64,000 bases of DNA from Drosophila miranda (lineage: Eukaryota > Arthropoda > Insecta > Diptera > Drosophilidae). Shown piece by piece: positions 1 through 12,810 of this stretch. The notes beneath the pieces are model-generated. The model was not told the DNA's origin. It saw nothing but the letters and a program-made list of their open reading frames with translations, and searched no databases. Position 1 is the first letter of the stretch; the number at the start of each line of letters is the position of its first letter. The stretch spans positions 5,998,001 through 6,062,000 of the forward strand of contig NC_046673.1 in assembly GCF_003369915.1 (NCBI RefSeq), given 5' to 3'. The translations under genes and the position numbers were made by a program.

Positions 1-733
1 CGTCAGCATCATCAACGCTTCGTAACGTGTTTACGTTTCTAAGCCCCAGTCTGAGTTGCGTGTGTGGTGGGTTTGATTCTGTGTGTGCGCTCAATTCGCG
101 TATTCGTATTTGTATCTAGTTGTATCGTTGCGGGTCGCGCCAATAATAAAAACAAGCTAGCTGACGCCGACGTCTCTGTCTCGTTGTCGCCTCTGCCGTT
201 ACGTTGCCGCTGCGGATCTCTCGAATCTGATCTGTCGCTCGATAGTTATTGTCTTCTTAGTGTACGTTGTGGAGTCGTTTCTTGTTGCTGTTGTTACGCG
301 CTTGTCCAATGATTTATGAAATATATTCGTAGACTGAGTCTGATCCAACATATAAATACATATTTCAATAATCCAAACTGAAAGTATCTTAAGCGAATGA
401 TGCCGTGCAATTACATGTGTTGTTAACAAATAGTTTGTCGGTGTGTTTGTGTGTGTTTTCCCCAACTGTAATTTTTTGTAATTGCAATCACACAAGCGCA
501 GCTGGTCCATACATACATAAAGATACATATTTATATACTTGCATACATATGTACATACGTGTGAAACAGAAAAAAACAGATCGCATTTCCATCTATTATT
601 CACTATATAGTATAAATATATCAGTCAAAGTCTCCCCAACTACCGTCCACTGCTGTTGTGTCTCTCTGTTTCCCCTGCCATCTCCTTGTCCACCGTGTGC
701 AATCATATGAAATCCTCCACAACATCTAACATT
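1..733 (+). other. Upstream region and probable 5' UTR of crossveinless
   Basis: This stretch holds no convincing coding region. It is T-rich with CT- and GT-rich runs and several TACATA microsatellite bits around 510-560, as is common in Drosophila 5' leaders. The transcription start of crossveinless should lie here, but I see no clear TATA box or initiator. Small open frames on both strands have no family resemblance and are taken as chance. Confidence 0.4.
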
Positions 734-2140
734 ATGGATATTTGGCGCTCGCTCACAGTTGGCTCATTTCTACTGCTGGGACTCGTGTGCTTCTATGGCC
801 ATGTGGAGTCGTGCAATGAAGTCGTCTGCGCATCCATCGTATCCAAGTGCATGCTGACGCAGAGCTGCAAATGCGAGCTCAAGAACTGCTCCTGCTGCAA
901 AGAGTGTCTCAAGTGCCTGGGGAAGAAGTACTACGAGGAGTGCTGCAGCTGTGTAGGTAAGTAATGCGGCTGGCGTTGGCCTTCCACACTGAGGGTGGGG
1001 TTGGGCAGAGGTCTGACGAGATAAAAATATGTGGTGATGACAATCGGGCGACAGCCTTTGGCTCGCATTGTTTTTGTTGCCTTCAACTGTGTAGTGTTCG
1101 TGCATGTGTGAGTGTGTGTGAGCGATGTGCCAACCAGGTATCGATAGCGGGCTTGAGCTAGCGATTAGCAGTTTCCCGACCACTCTTATAGCCTTTTTAC
1201 ACTGCCGCGCGTTTCGTATCGATATCGGAATAGACGCAACGACCCGGAATAGGCGTTTACATTGGCAGTCGCAGGTCGCTGCGTCTTGAGAACAGATGAT
1301 CAGCAACCTATTAGTAATGATGTTATGACATTCGACTTTGCCAAGCACGAGTCAGTTGGCAAAGACCCATCTCATAACACGTGATAGAATATCTTTTTTT
1401 ATAAAGCATGCAGTTGTCTATTTGCCCATTTTCTATTTGTATGTTTTATTGGTATTTAAATTTACAGAGCTCTGTCCGAAGCCGAATGACACGCGCAATT
1501 CGCTGTCAAAGAAATCTCATGTCGAAGATTTCGATGGTGTGCCGGAGCTGTTCAACGCATTGGTCACAACTCCGGATGACAGTGATACTTTCGGCTACAA
1601 TTGGAATGTATTCACGTTTCAAGTGGATTTTGACAAGTACTTGAAGGGTCCCAAACTCGAAAAGGATGGCCATTATTATTTAAGTATGTAATTCTCAAAG
1701 CAATTGGTATTATTACTTTGCGTTTAACCGAGTCTCTTGTATTTAAGGAACAAATGATAAAAATTTGGATGAAGCAATCCAGGAGCGAGACAATATAGTT
1801 ACAGTTAATTGCACGGTAATATATTTGGACCAGTGCGTTTCCTGGAATAAGTGTCGAAAGAGTTGTCAGACCACGGGTGCCAGCAGTACCAGGTGAATAT
1901 AATGCATATAACGAATAGACAGTATTAATTGCAATCTAACAAATTAGATGGTTCCACGACGGCTGCTGTGAGTGCGTGGGATCGACATGTATTAACTACG
2001 GTGTTAACGAGAGTCGCTGTCGAAACTGTCCCGAATCTAAGGATTTGGGCGATGATTTCGATGAAAACATTGAGGAGGAGATGCAGGACTTTGGCGACAA
2101 TATGGGTCCTTTCGATGGATCAGTAAATAATAATTATTGA
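734..2140 (+). CDS. cv: Crossveinless, Twisted-gastrulation-family BMP-binding protein
   Basis: Secreted extracellular modulator of BMP signalling; in flies Cv works with Sog to move Dpp/Gbb ligands during crossvein formation. Four exons join in phase: 734-956, 1468-1683, 1748-1892, 1948-2140, giving 258 residues, the usual Tsg-family length. The start at 734 gives a clean signal peptide (MDIWRSL then a Leu-rich core, cleaved near VESC); an in-frame ATG at 707 would add nine residues. The N-terminal Cys-rich domain has the family pattern CNEVVC, CKCELKNCSCCKECLKCLG. The C-terminal domain has WFHDGCCECVG and CRNCPE and ends in an acidic tail. A vertebrate-like NWNVF segment, and no Tsg-specific middle, favour cv over its paralogue tsg. 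Shrew is the other possibility. A polyadenylation signal (AATAAA) lies near 2338. Confidence 0.85.
957..1467 (+). promoter_or_regulatory. cv intron 1 with two DRE-type TATCGATA motifs
   Basis: The 511-base first intron holds two perfect eight-base TATCGATA palindromes, at 1139-1146 and 1217-1224, which match the DREF-binding DRE of Drosophila housekeeping promoters. It also has a CACGTG E-box at 1378-1383. Such a cluster is more typical of a core promoter than of an intron, so an internal start site for a shorter cv transcript, or an enhancer, is possible. The motif matches are seen; the function is inferred. Confidence 0.3.
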
Positions 2141-2883
2141 GAGCAGTGCGATCAAATGCCATTTAAAGAACAGTGAAAACATTTAACAAATTTAGCTACT
2201 CAATACAGTGACATTATTATTACGTAGTACGAAGTAATATTTGTATAGCACTATTATTATTATTTTTTATTTAAAAAATAGGCGCTTTTAATTGTTTACT
2301 TATTAAACCGGCCAAGATTTATCAAACAAATTTTTTTTAATAAAAAGCAACCTTTTTTTTTTTTTTGAAAGCTCAACTATCAAAATCTCGATTGTGCCAA
2401 TGTTATGGACTGACATTGTTATCGAATTGGAGGCAACAACAAACCACTAGAACTAACAAAAATTTATCGTTGTGTTTGTGTTTCATACCATACCGGTATT
2501 GAACAATAATGAAATTCGACCATTATACAGCAACTAGTCAACTTACATATATCTGCAGGTCTAACAATCGATAATCTCAGCTTCGCTACCACCAGATCGA
2601 CTGAAAATCAAAACTAAAGCATATATTTCTCTCGTTCTCACTGCCTACTGTTCTTGTAAGGTTTTTACATCTGGCCTTAGCTTAAAGTGAAGTGGAATAC
2701 AGGCACTAGTGCCTGAATTAATTACTGTCTATTAAAATACCAGCACAGCTGATATTGCTCTTACCGTTTTGCGGCCATCTGGCAACCCTGCGAAGTCATT
2801 GCATGTAATTTCAAGAAAATAACATCAAGTTACGTATTCGTGTGCCAAGGAGGTCCACAAGAGGGGAAAAACTTCTGGGAACG
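2141..2883. other. cv 3' end and Spg7 promoter region
   Basis: The first part is the AT-rich 3' UTR of cv, with AATAAA near 2338 and T-runs after it. The second half is intergenic and leads into the Spg7 5' UTR. A TGGCAACCCTG sequence near 2779 resembles a Drosophila core-promoter motif and occurs about 100 bases before the Spg7 ATG; the same eleven bases recur near 23589. No open frame here looks like a gene. Confidence 0.35.
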
Positions 2884-5747
<2,864 letters not shown>

Positions 5748-7587
5748 GCAGTCATTTGTCGCCTGCTGCACAACCTAAGCCGCTCACCTTTTCGCCGCTC
5801 GCACCCCTTGGTTCATGTTCAATAAATGTAAATAAAGTTGTTTACCTTTTTAAACGACTTAAAGCTGTGTTCATTACTCGCTAATTAGCCGCGTCTTGGA
5901 GCAAGGCGATAACACACTTAACGGATACACTTCGAGCCGAATTGGGTGATTAAACGGATCCAAAAGTGATTAATCAATCGGACCCGTTTGCAACGCAAAT
6001 CATAAGCCACTGTCTCCCGACAATTCGAATGTCTACGAGTAGACATTGCATAGACTAAATCTACACTAGCTAGAGTAGAATCATCGTCATCGTTCCGACG
6101 TGGCAAGAGATCAAGAGTTTAATTCAACAGTCACCCCGCTGACCTAGAGCTTGACATGCTCCGTCAATTGGTTGAGCCAAAGTCAACCTACACACACTGT
6201 CTGAGTGATGGCCACAGCCGGAACTAGATTTTTTAGCTATTTGAATCGATGCTGCCTCATCTCCTTCCCTAGGATTACGCACGTATTTGTCGAAGAAAGC
6301 CTTGCTGACCTCTCTCTATACGAATCGCTGCCGTCAGCCTTCCTGTTCGCTCGTTTTACTATATCTGGGAGTCTACTCGTGATATTCGTGTCCCCAACGA
6401 TGATGGTAAAACCTTTCGGGCAGCCAAGCATACGATGATTCTGAAAACAATCTGCAAACCGTTTGTGTTCAAGGTACACCTATCAAATCAAGAAATTTTA
6501 CAAGACCATCAATGGTTATTTAACATTTATTTATTATTAAAAACAATGTTATCTGTTATGAAAAGTATAGCGTATTTTATAAAACGTTTTATGTAACGCC
6601 TGCATGTCAGAAAAAATGTACATAAGTCTCGATTTTGTGGTAGCATACTGAAAAATATTTTACGTCAGCGGATAAAACGGAGAAATAATACTGTTAGCGG
6701 AACTGTACCGACTTTGGCCCGTTATTAATGGGTCTATGAGGAATGGTACAGCCGTTTTAACGATATTAAGTACATATGTATATTAAAGATACAAGTATTA
6801 CATTGGTAAATAGTACCACAGTATATAAGTGAACTTATACCTTATAAGTGAACTGTTTTCGTGCTAATATTCTATTTGATGCTTGTAAGTGAATCCTTTG
6901 ATAGTTCCTTATGAAAATGGGTTCGATTCGGTGCTGTAGGGTTTCGTCTAGGTAGTCGCCACTCGCGACTAGCGCAATCAGCATTTAGAATTTGTTTATA
7001 TTTAAGTTACGCAAATACCAGGGTCTACAGCATTTAGATTTGCCTTTACTAGTACAAGTGAATTTCTAATTTGAACTAACACAAAAATGTCAATGCGTGT
7101 CCAGACAGCGGATGGGAGAGTGGATAAAACTCGTTTTATCGCGGGTCCATTGCAACCAAGTCGTTCGTCAGTATAATTTTAATTTCACATATGTATGTAC
7201 TTACATATGTACTATGTACGAGTATGTACATAATGAGAGATTTGCTATGATTTCGCTGACTGCATTCGCTGCTTGATAAAGCAAATATCTTTTGTTGTGG
7301 TTTTCAAATAGTAATGGATATAATTGATAAAAGACTGAATCTTCTCTTAAAAAGAAAACTAAATTCTTTGTCTATCGCATGTTGGCTGATCTTACGCCCT
7401 GCTAAATATTAAGTGAGTGCCATACGGGTATCGGCGAGCAATTAAACCGAGCTGTACCCAGAATCGCGCTTGAGCCGACTCTCAGGCAGGCCCAGAGGAT
7501 GCATAAATAGGCCCGGCATCGGCATCTGGCTCAAGTTTGTCAATTGCCGCTCGACGAAAACGGATTACGGAAGACGGAGAAAAAAAA
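5748..7587. other. Intergenic region between Spg7 and the JHBP-family gene
   Basis: The Spg7 3' UTR ends near 5820-5850. The remainder is AT-rich and shows no conserved coding sequence or clear transposon. Short TACATATG-type microsatellites lie near 7185-7230. The last 200 bases before 7588 should hold the promoter of the JHBP-family gene; a GCATAAATAG sequence at 7500-7509 is TATA-like and correctly oriented, about 80 bases before the ATG. Confidence 0.4.
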
Positions 7588-8530
7588 ATGCAGTTTGTTA
7601 TAGTTTTAGTTCTCATCGCAGGCATAATCGCGACCCTGGCGGTGGATGAATTCCGTGAGTTTTTCAACAGTTGTTGATCCTGCCTATTGCCGGTCTGACT
7701 AGATCTTACCCACAGCTAAGCCCCTGGAGCGCTGTCACTTTGGGAATGAGACCTGCTACGTGGAGCAGGCACAGAACTTCTTCCGGGCCTTCAAAAGTGG
7801 CATACCCGATCGTGGAGTGGCTAGCCTGGAGCCCATTGACCTAGGAACGCTGCGAGTAGAGAGCGGAGGCCACTCCGCATCGCTGCAGTTCAACTTGCTC
7901 ATGACCGATGCCAAGCTGTACAATCTGGCCAATTCGGTGGTGGTCAAGAGCCTGAAGGGTTTCACGAAGGACTTTAGCAAGCCACTCAAGCTAGTCCTTA
8001 TGCTCTACATGCCTGATCTGGAGGTCCGTGCCAAGTACGATGTCAACGGCAAGATCCTCATTCTACCCATCGTCAGCACTGGGGATATAGTCATCAAGCT
8101 GAGCCAGGTGCAGGCTAAGTTGCGTATCGTGGCCGACCCAGTAAAGCGAGGGCATGGGGATGGGGATGGACACACATATCTCAATATCACAGACTTTAAA
8201 ACAGTCACCAAGGTCAAGGAGTGAGTAACGTAACGCCCATAGCCCCTCCAATTTGTTCTATCTCATGACGCTTTCCATTTAATGTCCAGGGGTCACTTTA
8301 ACCTGTCCAACCTCTTCAGTGACAACAGGGAGCTCCGCGAAAGCACCCTGAAGGTTCTGAACGATGAGTGGGATGCCCTGGCGGCGGACATTCAGCCCAA
8401 GATCAACGAAGCCTGCGACCGGTCCTTCAGAGCCATCCTCCAGCACCTCTGGGACAACATCCCGTATGAAGAGTTCTTTGATAGTGAAAGCTCAATAATT
8501 CACACAGGGAAAAAAGCCATGAAATCTTAA
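7588..8530 (+). CDS. CG2650: Takeout/JHBP-superfamily secreted protein (CG2650-like)
   Basis: Member of the insect haemolymph juvenile-hormone-binding/takeout family, secreted proteins that bind small lipophilic ligands in a long tube-shaped fold; the ligand is unknown. Three exons, 7588-7654, 7716-8220 and 8290-8530, join in phase to 270 residues, close to family length. The start gives a signal peptide of Val, Ile, Leu and Ala ending near residue 20. Two cysteines just after it (ERCHFGNETC) form the family's N-terminal disulfide. The domain then runs to the end and includes the typical ITDFKTVTKVKE stretch. It is the 3'-3' neighbour of per, as in D. melanogaster, where a 0.9-kb transcript beside per was reported to cycle daily. 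The assignment rests on family pattern and this conserved position. Confidence 0.85.
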
Positions 8531-8984
8531 AATTTACTCTTAGATTTACAAATGTCTATCAATATAGCTCCGAGAGTGGACACTTAAAAAAGAAAGATTT
8601 TATATTATAATATACATAGTATAAGAAATTCTATACTATAGCAAGACCTTGCAAACCCTTACCAGCCCTTATAAAAGGTAGTCCACTTACTCTCTTTCGG
8701 GTCTTATTTAACGCTCTGCACTACTGAGAGACCCGAAAAGAGAGCGCGTTGCGGGAGCGGACCTTGTAAAGACCAGAAATTCCACGCACAGTGGGTAAAA
8801 TAATCTCTCTTAAAGCCGCAATACATCACAATAAATAGAACAGATAACAAAACTTTCGACAACGTCTCCCCCTTTATAATAAAAATTTTTAAAGACTTTT
8901 TAGTGTTGCCGGGAGGTATATTCTGTAGAAAAAAACACAGCTCAGGCAACAAGACTTCTTAAAATCACCAAACTCCACTATTTT
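8531..8984. other. 3' flank of the JHBP-family gene with a hairpin
   Basis: AT-rich sequence after the stop codon. A perfect hairpin apart from one unpaired T lies at 8691-8743, with arms around TCTCTTTCGGGTCT and its complement and a loop of about 24 bases. I see no coding sequence. The region ends at the ORF1-like part of a degenerate LINE. Confidence 0.4.
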
Positions 8985-10575
8985 GTTGTAAGAGCAATGG
9001 AACACAAAATATTTAATTTCTCCAAAATGGTCTAAATACAAAAAGAATTCAAACCACAAGAAAGTTATCGACGCTAAACACAAACACGACGTACTCCATG
9101 AAACCGGACTCATTATCCTAACATTCGATACACCAACGTCACATCAACAAAATACCGCAGAAGCACTAAGATCTGCACGATCTGCTCTGAAATACAGCCT
9201 GCTACGATGATCTACACCCATCAATCCACACCAAATGGTAAAGTAGGTGCCCTTCATCAACAGCCAAAACATCATAGCACGGAATCATCTACCTCCACCC
9301 CCCTCGTCATCACAAAACACTCCAAACCACACAGATTCATTTATTTTTATTCTAACTTTTAATTTACCCTATATTGCAACAATAACTTCGCTAATGCATT
9401 TTGCGGCATAGCCCTTTTCATACGCAACTCCATCTCCCATACCCATACCCAAAATCCACTTAGCACAGACTTTGACGAAAATCGTAATCAAAGCTCCCCG
9501 AAAACGAATTCTTCAACACCCGTAACACCCGTAACCTCCGCAACTACTTAACCCATCAAATGAGTAGCTCCTTCTAAGTTCTATATAGTCCCCCGCTCAC
9601 TTCTCAAAACACAAAACATTTACTCACATCGATCTCTCACTTGCATCAGCAACCATCGCTCCTCTGGAAAGTAATAGATGACCTCCACGGTAGTGACTAC
9701 TTCCCCATATTACTTTCGTTATGTAAGAACCCATCTCGCCCAAGATTTACTTCAAAACCGTTCTTTAAACTCGAAAATGCTGGCTGGGATCTCTACAGGA
9801 AATATATAATACACTATAATATATAGTGGAATACCACTACAAATTGCCCACCTTTCTATCCCACAAAATATCCCCTTTTCCACCCCACCTACCGTTCCCT
9901 GGTGGATAAATAAACTTATACTCCTCAAAAGAGACTCAAACGGAACATAAACAACCACAACAACATAGAATTCAAAAATCAAATGCTTTATTCAAGAGAG
10001 CAATCAGGGAAGCCAAACGGAAATCGATCCTGGAATCCGTTTGGAAAATCCATTTTATCTACATATAACCCTTACACACAATCAGCTACAACCAACCAAA
10101 AAAAACAAAAAAAACAAAAAAAAACTGCTTCGCCCAAGCATGGTCAGAAGAAGCAGACAATCTCCCCAAAACTCCGCTTGAACAAACTCCATCTAAATTC
10201 CCCTACCAATAATACCTCAACCCCCACAGCACCAGAAAACGAGACTGATATATCACTTAACCAAAAAATCCCACAGTTAACATCTGAACAATCTTTAACC
10301 AAATAGGTGACTGGTGCATACACCCGTGCTCACTTCTCTCTACAGAGAAATGCCAACTCCTATGCCGCAATAATGCAAGCCCACAATCCTCACCGGTGAC
10401 ACAATCATCAAATCTACCAGCACACTTAGAATCTTAGGCCTCACAATTAACGCCAGATATAGTTGGAATTGTCACATAAATAAACTCAAAACAGACCTTG
10501 CTAGTCCACTAGGCTTTATTAAACACCTCTACATGTCTCTACAAATAAAATCAGTTAAAAATTAAAATTCTTTAT
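8985..10575 (+). mobile_element. Degenerate I/Loa-type non-LTR retrotransposon
   Basis: Pieces of a LINE appear in order on the plus strand, all with stops and frameshifts. Near 9105 there is an ORF1 (gag-like) stretch GLIILTFDTPTS. An endonuclease end follows at about 9620-9725, with DLSL.. and LHGSDYFPI, matching the SDHxPI motif of AP endonucleases. Then come WDLY near 9786 and a linker AIREAKRKSILESVWKI near 9995. After position 10300 the reading jumps to the post-catalytic part of reverse transcriptase, with an LRILGLTINARYSW stretch near 10430. The central RT core is missing, so the copy is internally deleted and dead. The clade is inferred from motif style; I cannot name the family. 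Confidence 0.65.
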
Positions 10576-10850
10576 GGAAGCAAGCCGGAATGTACTGTTT
10601 GTGGGCGCTGTGGCATCAACATGTTTTTTATCTGTTTAATTGCACTATGCTCGTATCCAAAGACCGCATATTTCATTTTAATACGGGTGTGTTTCTTTTT
10701 ACTATGCCATTTTTCGCTGAGCGTATTCATGTACATGTATGTATGTATATGATTTTTGAGCTTCTCCTTAGCGGCTCGACCGATTTTTATTTGAATTTTG
10801 TATGTATATCTAGTAATTAGGAATGAAGAATATCAGACTTAGCAAGAACG
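10576..10850. other. Junction sequence between the LINE and the DINE-like repeat
   Basis: AT-rich sequence with a short run of TGTATG repeats near 10735. It may be the 3' tail of the LINE or host DNA. No gene or known motif is seen. Confidence 0.3.
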
Positions 10851-10854
10851 AGGG

Positions 10855-11990
10855 GGAACGTTGTGAGTTGCTGCGGAGACCGCAACTCTACAGTTATACC
10901 CGATACTAAGTCAGTATGGCTCTCCTGCGGCAGACGCCGCTAATATTGAACCACACGACAAAGAGTGCGTGCGAGAGAGACAGAAAATCAGTCTGAGCGT
11001 GACGTCGGGGGCTGCGTAGCCAGTGCAAATTGATTTGTTCCTTTTGGCTATAAAAATGATCTGATCTGATCCAGATTCAGCAATCTGATAGATATGGTCA
11101 TTATCTATGATTCTGCGTTTTTAGTTTTCTCGAATGTGCAATATTGTGGATGCAACAGATTTTCGTCCGTTGTGGGGGCGGAAAAGGGTGGGGCGAAATT
11201 CTGAGATATACGTTTTATAGTGAGATCTAACAGAAGTGCGGATACCAAATTTGGTTACTCTAGCCTTAATAGTCTCTGAGATTTGTGGATGCCCCAGATT
11301 TTCGTCCTTTGCGGGGGCGGAAGGGGGTGTGGCGAAATTTGGACACGAAACGGTCAAGGTCCGATATCACAGGAGTGTGGATACCAAATTTGGTTGCTCT
11401 GGCTCTTATAGGTTCTGAGATCCTTGAACTCATATTTTGCAATTGACAAAACCGACCATGAAACCTGTGTGTTAGAGAGAGACAGAGCGAGAAAGAATGA
11501 AATTGTTTTCTTGATTCTGGCTATAATCATTATTCGATCTGGTTCAGATTTTGCACTGTAGAAGATATGGTCATCCTCACCGATTCTGCGTTTTTGGTTT
11601 TATCGTATCTTTAAAAATGTGGATGCCACAGATTTTCGTCCTTTGTGGGGGCGGAAGTGGGCGGGGCGAAGTTTTGAAATATTTTTGTAGCAGTGACATA
11701 TCACAGAAGTCTGGATCCAAAACATCGTTGCTCTAGCTCTTATAGTCTTTGAGCACTAGGCGCTGAAGGGGACGGACGGACGGACGGACGGACGGACGGA
11801 CGGACGGACGGACGGACGGACGGACGGACGGACAGACGGACAGACAGACAGGGCTCAATCGACTCGGCTATTGATGCTGATCAAGAATATATATACTTTA
11901 TGGGGTCGGAAACGATTCCTTCTGGACGTTACACACATCCACTTTTACCACAAATCTAATATACCCAAATACTTATTTTGAGTATCGGGT
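10855..11990 (-). mobile_element. Compound DINE-1/INE-1-like (Helentron) repeat
   Basis: Dispersed non-coding repeat of the type very abundant in Drosophila, recognised by the block reading GATGCTGATCAAGAATATAT, the TTTATGGGGTCGGAAACG block and the terminal GTATCGGGTATA. It lies in minus orientation. It appears to be a head-to-tail double copy: the core near 10930-11140 recurs at 11460-11610, and a unit of about 135 bases starting at the GTGGATGC..AGATTTTCGTC sequence occurs three times (11142, 11284, 11618). A GGAC tetranucleotide array of about 20 units lies at 11770-11850. The family name is from memory of the consensus. Confidence 0.65.
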
Positions 11991-12480
11991 ATAAAAATGC
12001 GAAATAGTAGAGCAGAGTGAACAGACGGACGAATCCAACATGAAATTGAAAATGTGCGTGTGAGCATGTCGCAATTGCGTGAAACTCAATTACGAAAGGC
12101 ACGAGATCAACGAAAATAGCCACGAAAATTTGTACAGAGACAAAGAAAATGGCAGACAACGTCAACAAGTATATCGAGCGATTCTTTCCCCCTATTGCAG
12201 TCGACTACGAGCAAATAATGTCCCCATTTTCATGCGTTTAAATTCAAACATGCGTCGATGGTATGGATTGCGCATCAGGAACGGCTTGCTCATCGGCATT
12301 CCCAGATTGCGGCTTAGATTTGTTTTACATTGAATTCATAATCTTATACGGGGCATGTGTGAGCACGTGAGCGTGGGCAAACCACCACGCAACGCCAACG
12401 ATTATGTCGCAGCAGGGCAGGGAAGTTCATAAGAGGTGAAATACCAACATGATTTGGTTTCTTAGCTTACCATCGCAGTG
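11991..12480. other. Region beyond the per 3' end, one small open frame
   Basis: Sequence between the DINE-like repeat and the presumed per polyadenylation signal. A 30-codon frame (12150-12242, plus strand) begins MADNVNKYIERFF, and a second frame continues with sensible residues to about 12324 after an apparent frameshift, so a broken small gene is possible. A CACGTG E-box lies at 12364-12369. Nothing else is recognised. Confidence 0.3.
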
Positions 12481-12486
12481 TTTATT
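12481..12486 (-). terminator. per: Candidate per polyadenylation signal AATAAA
   Basis: On the minus strand this is AATAAA, 325 bases after the per stop codon. It is the first canonical hexamer I see downstream and agrees with a short per 3' UTR. Confidence 0.4.
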
Positions 12487-12631
12487 TTAAAGGACATTTC
12501 ATACATATTTAAATATTCAACAATTTAGAATAACGTTTAACATTTTTAATTCAACAACACCGATGAACTCCAATTCCGTCTTGATGTGGTGATCTTCTTC
12601 ACAGTGAAGAGTTAACTTGTTTAACTGTGAA

Positions 12632-12689
12632 CTGAAAATTGAATAGATTTACTAAATATTTAATTGTGCATTACAAATTTGTGCATTAC
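12632..12689 (-). other. per: Candidate small intron in the per 3' UTR
   Basis: Within the 3' UTR, about 120 bases after the stop, the minus strand reads a GTAATG donor and, 58 bases later, an AT-rich CAATTTTCAG acceptor. D. melanogaster per has a small 3' UTR intron (dmpi8) with weak sites whose splicing depends on temperature. This would be a positional analogue, with a similarly weak donor. It is inferred from motif and position only. Confidence 0.3.
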
Positions 12690-12810
12690 CTATCCATTGC
12701 TATGGTCGCTACGGGCTCTATCTGATGCTGCTTTGTTTGCTCTACGGGTCGACGTCGGTCACATTATGTACCCGGTTATGTACGTCAGTCAGCAGCAGCT
12801 TTGGTGTTTG

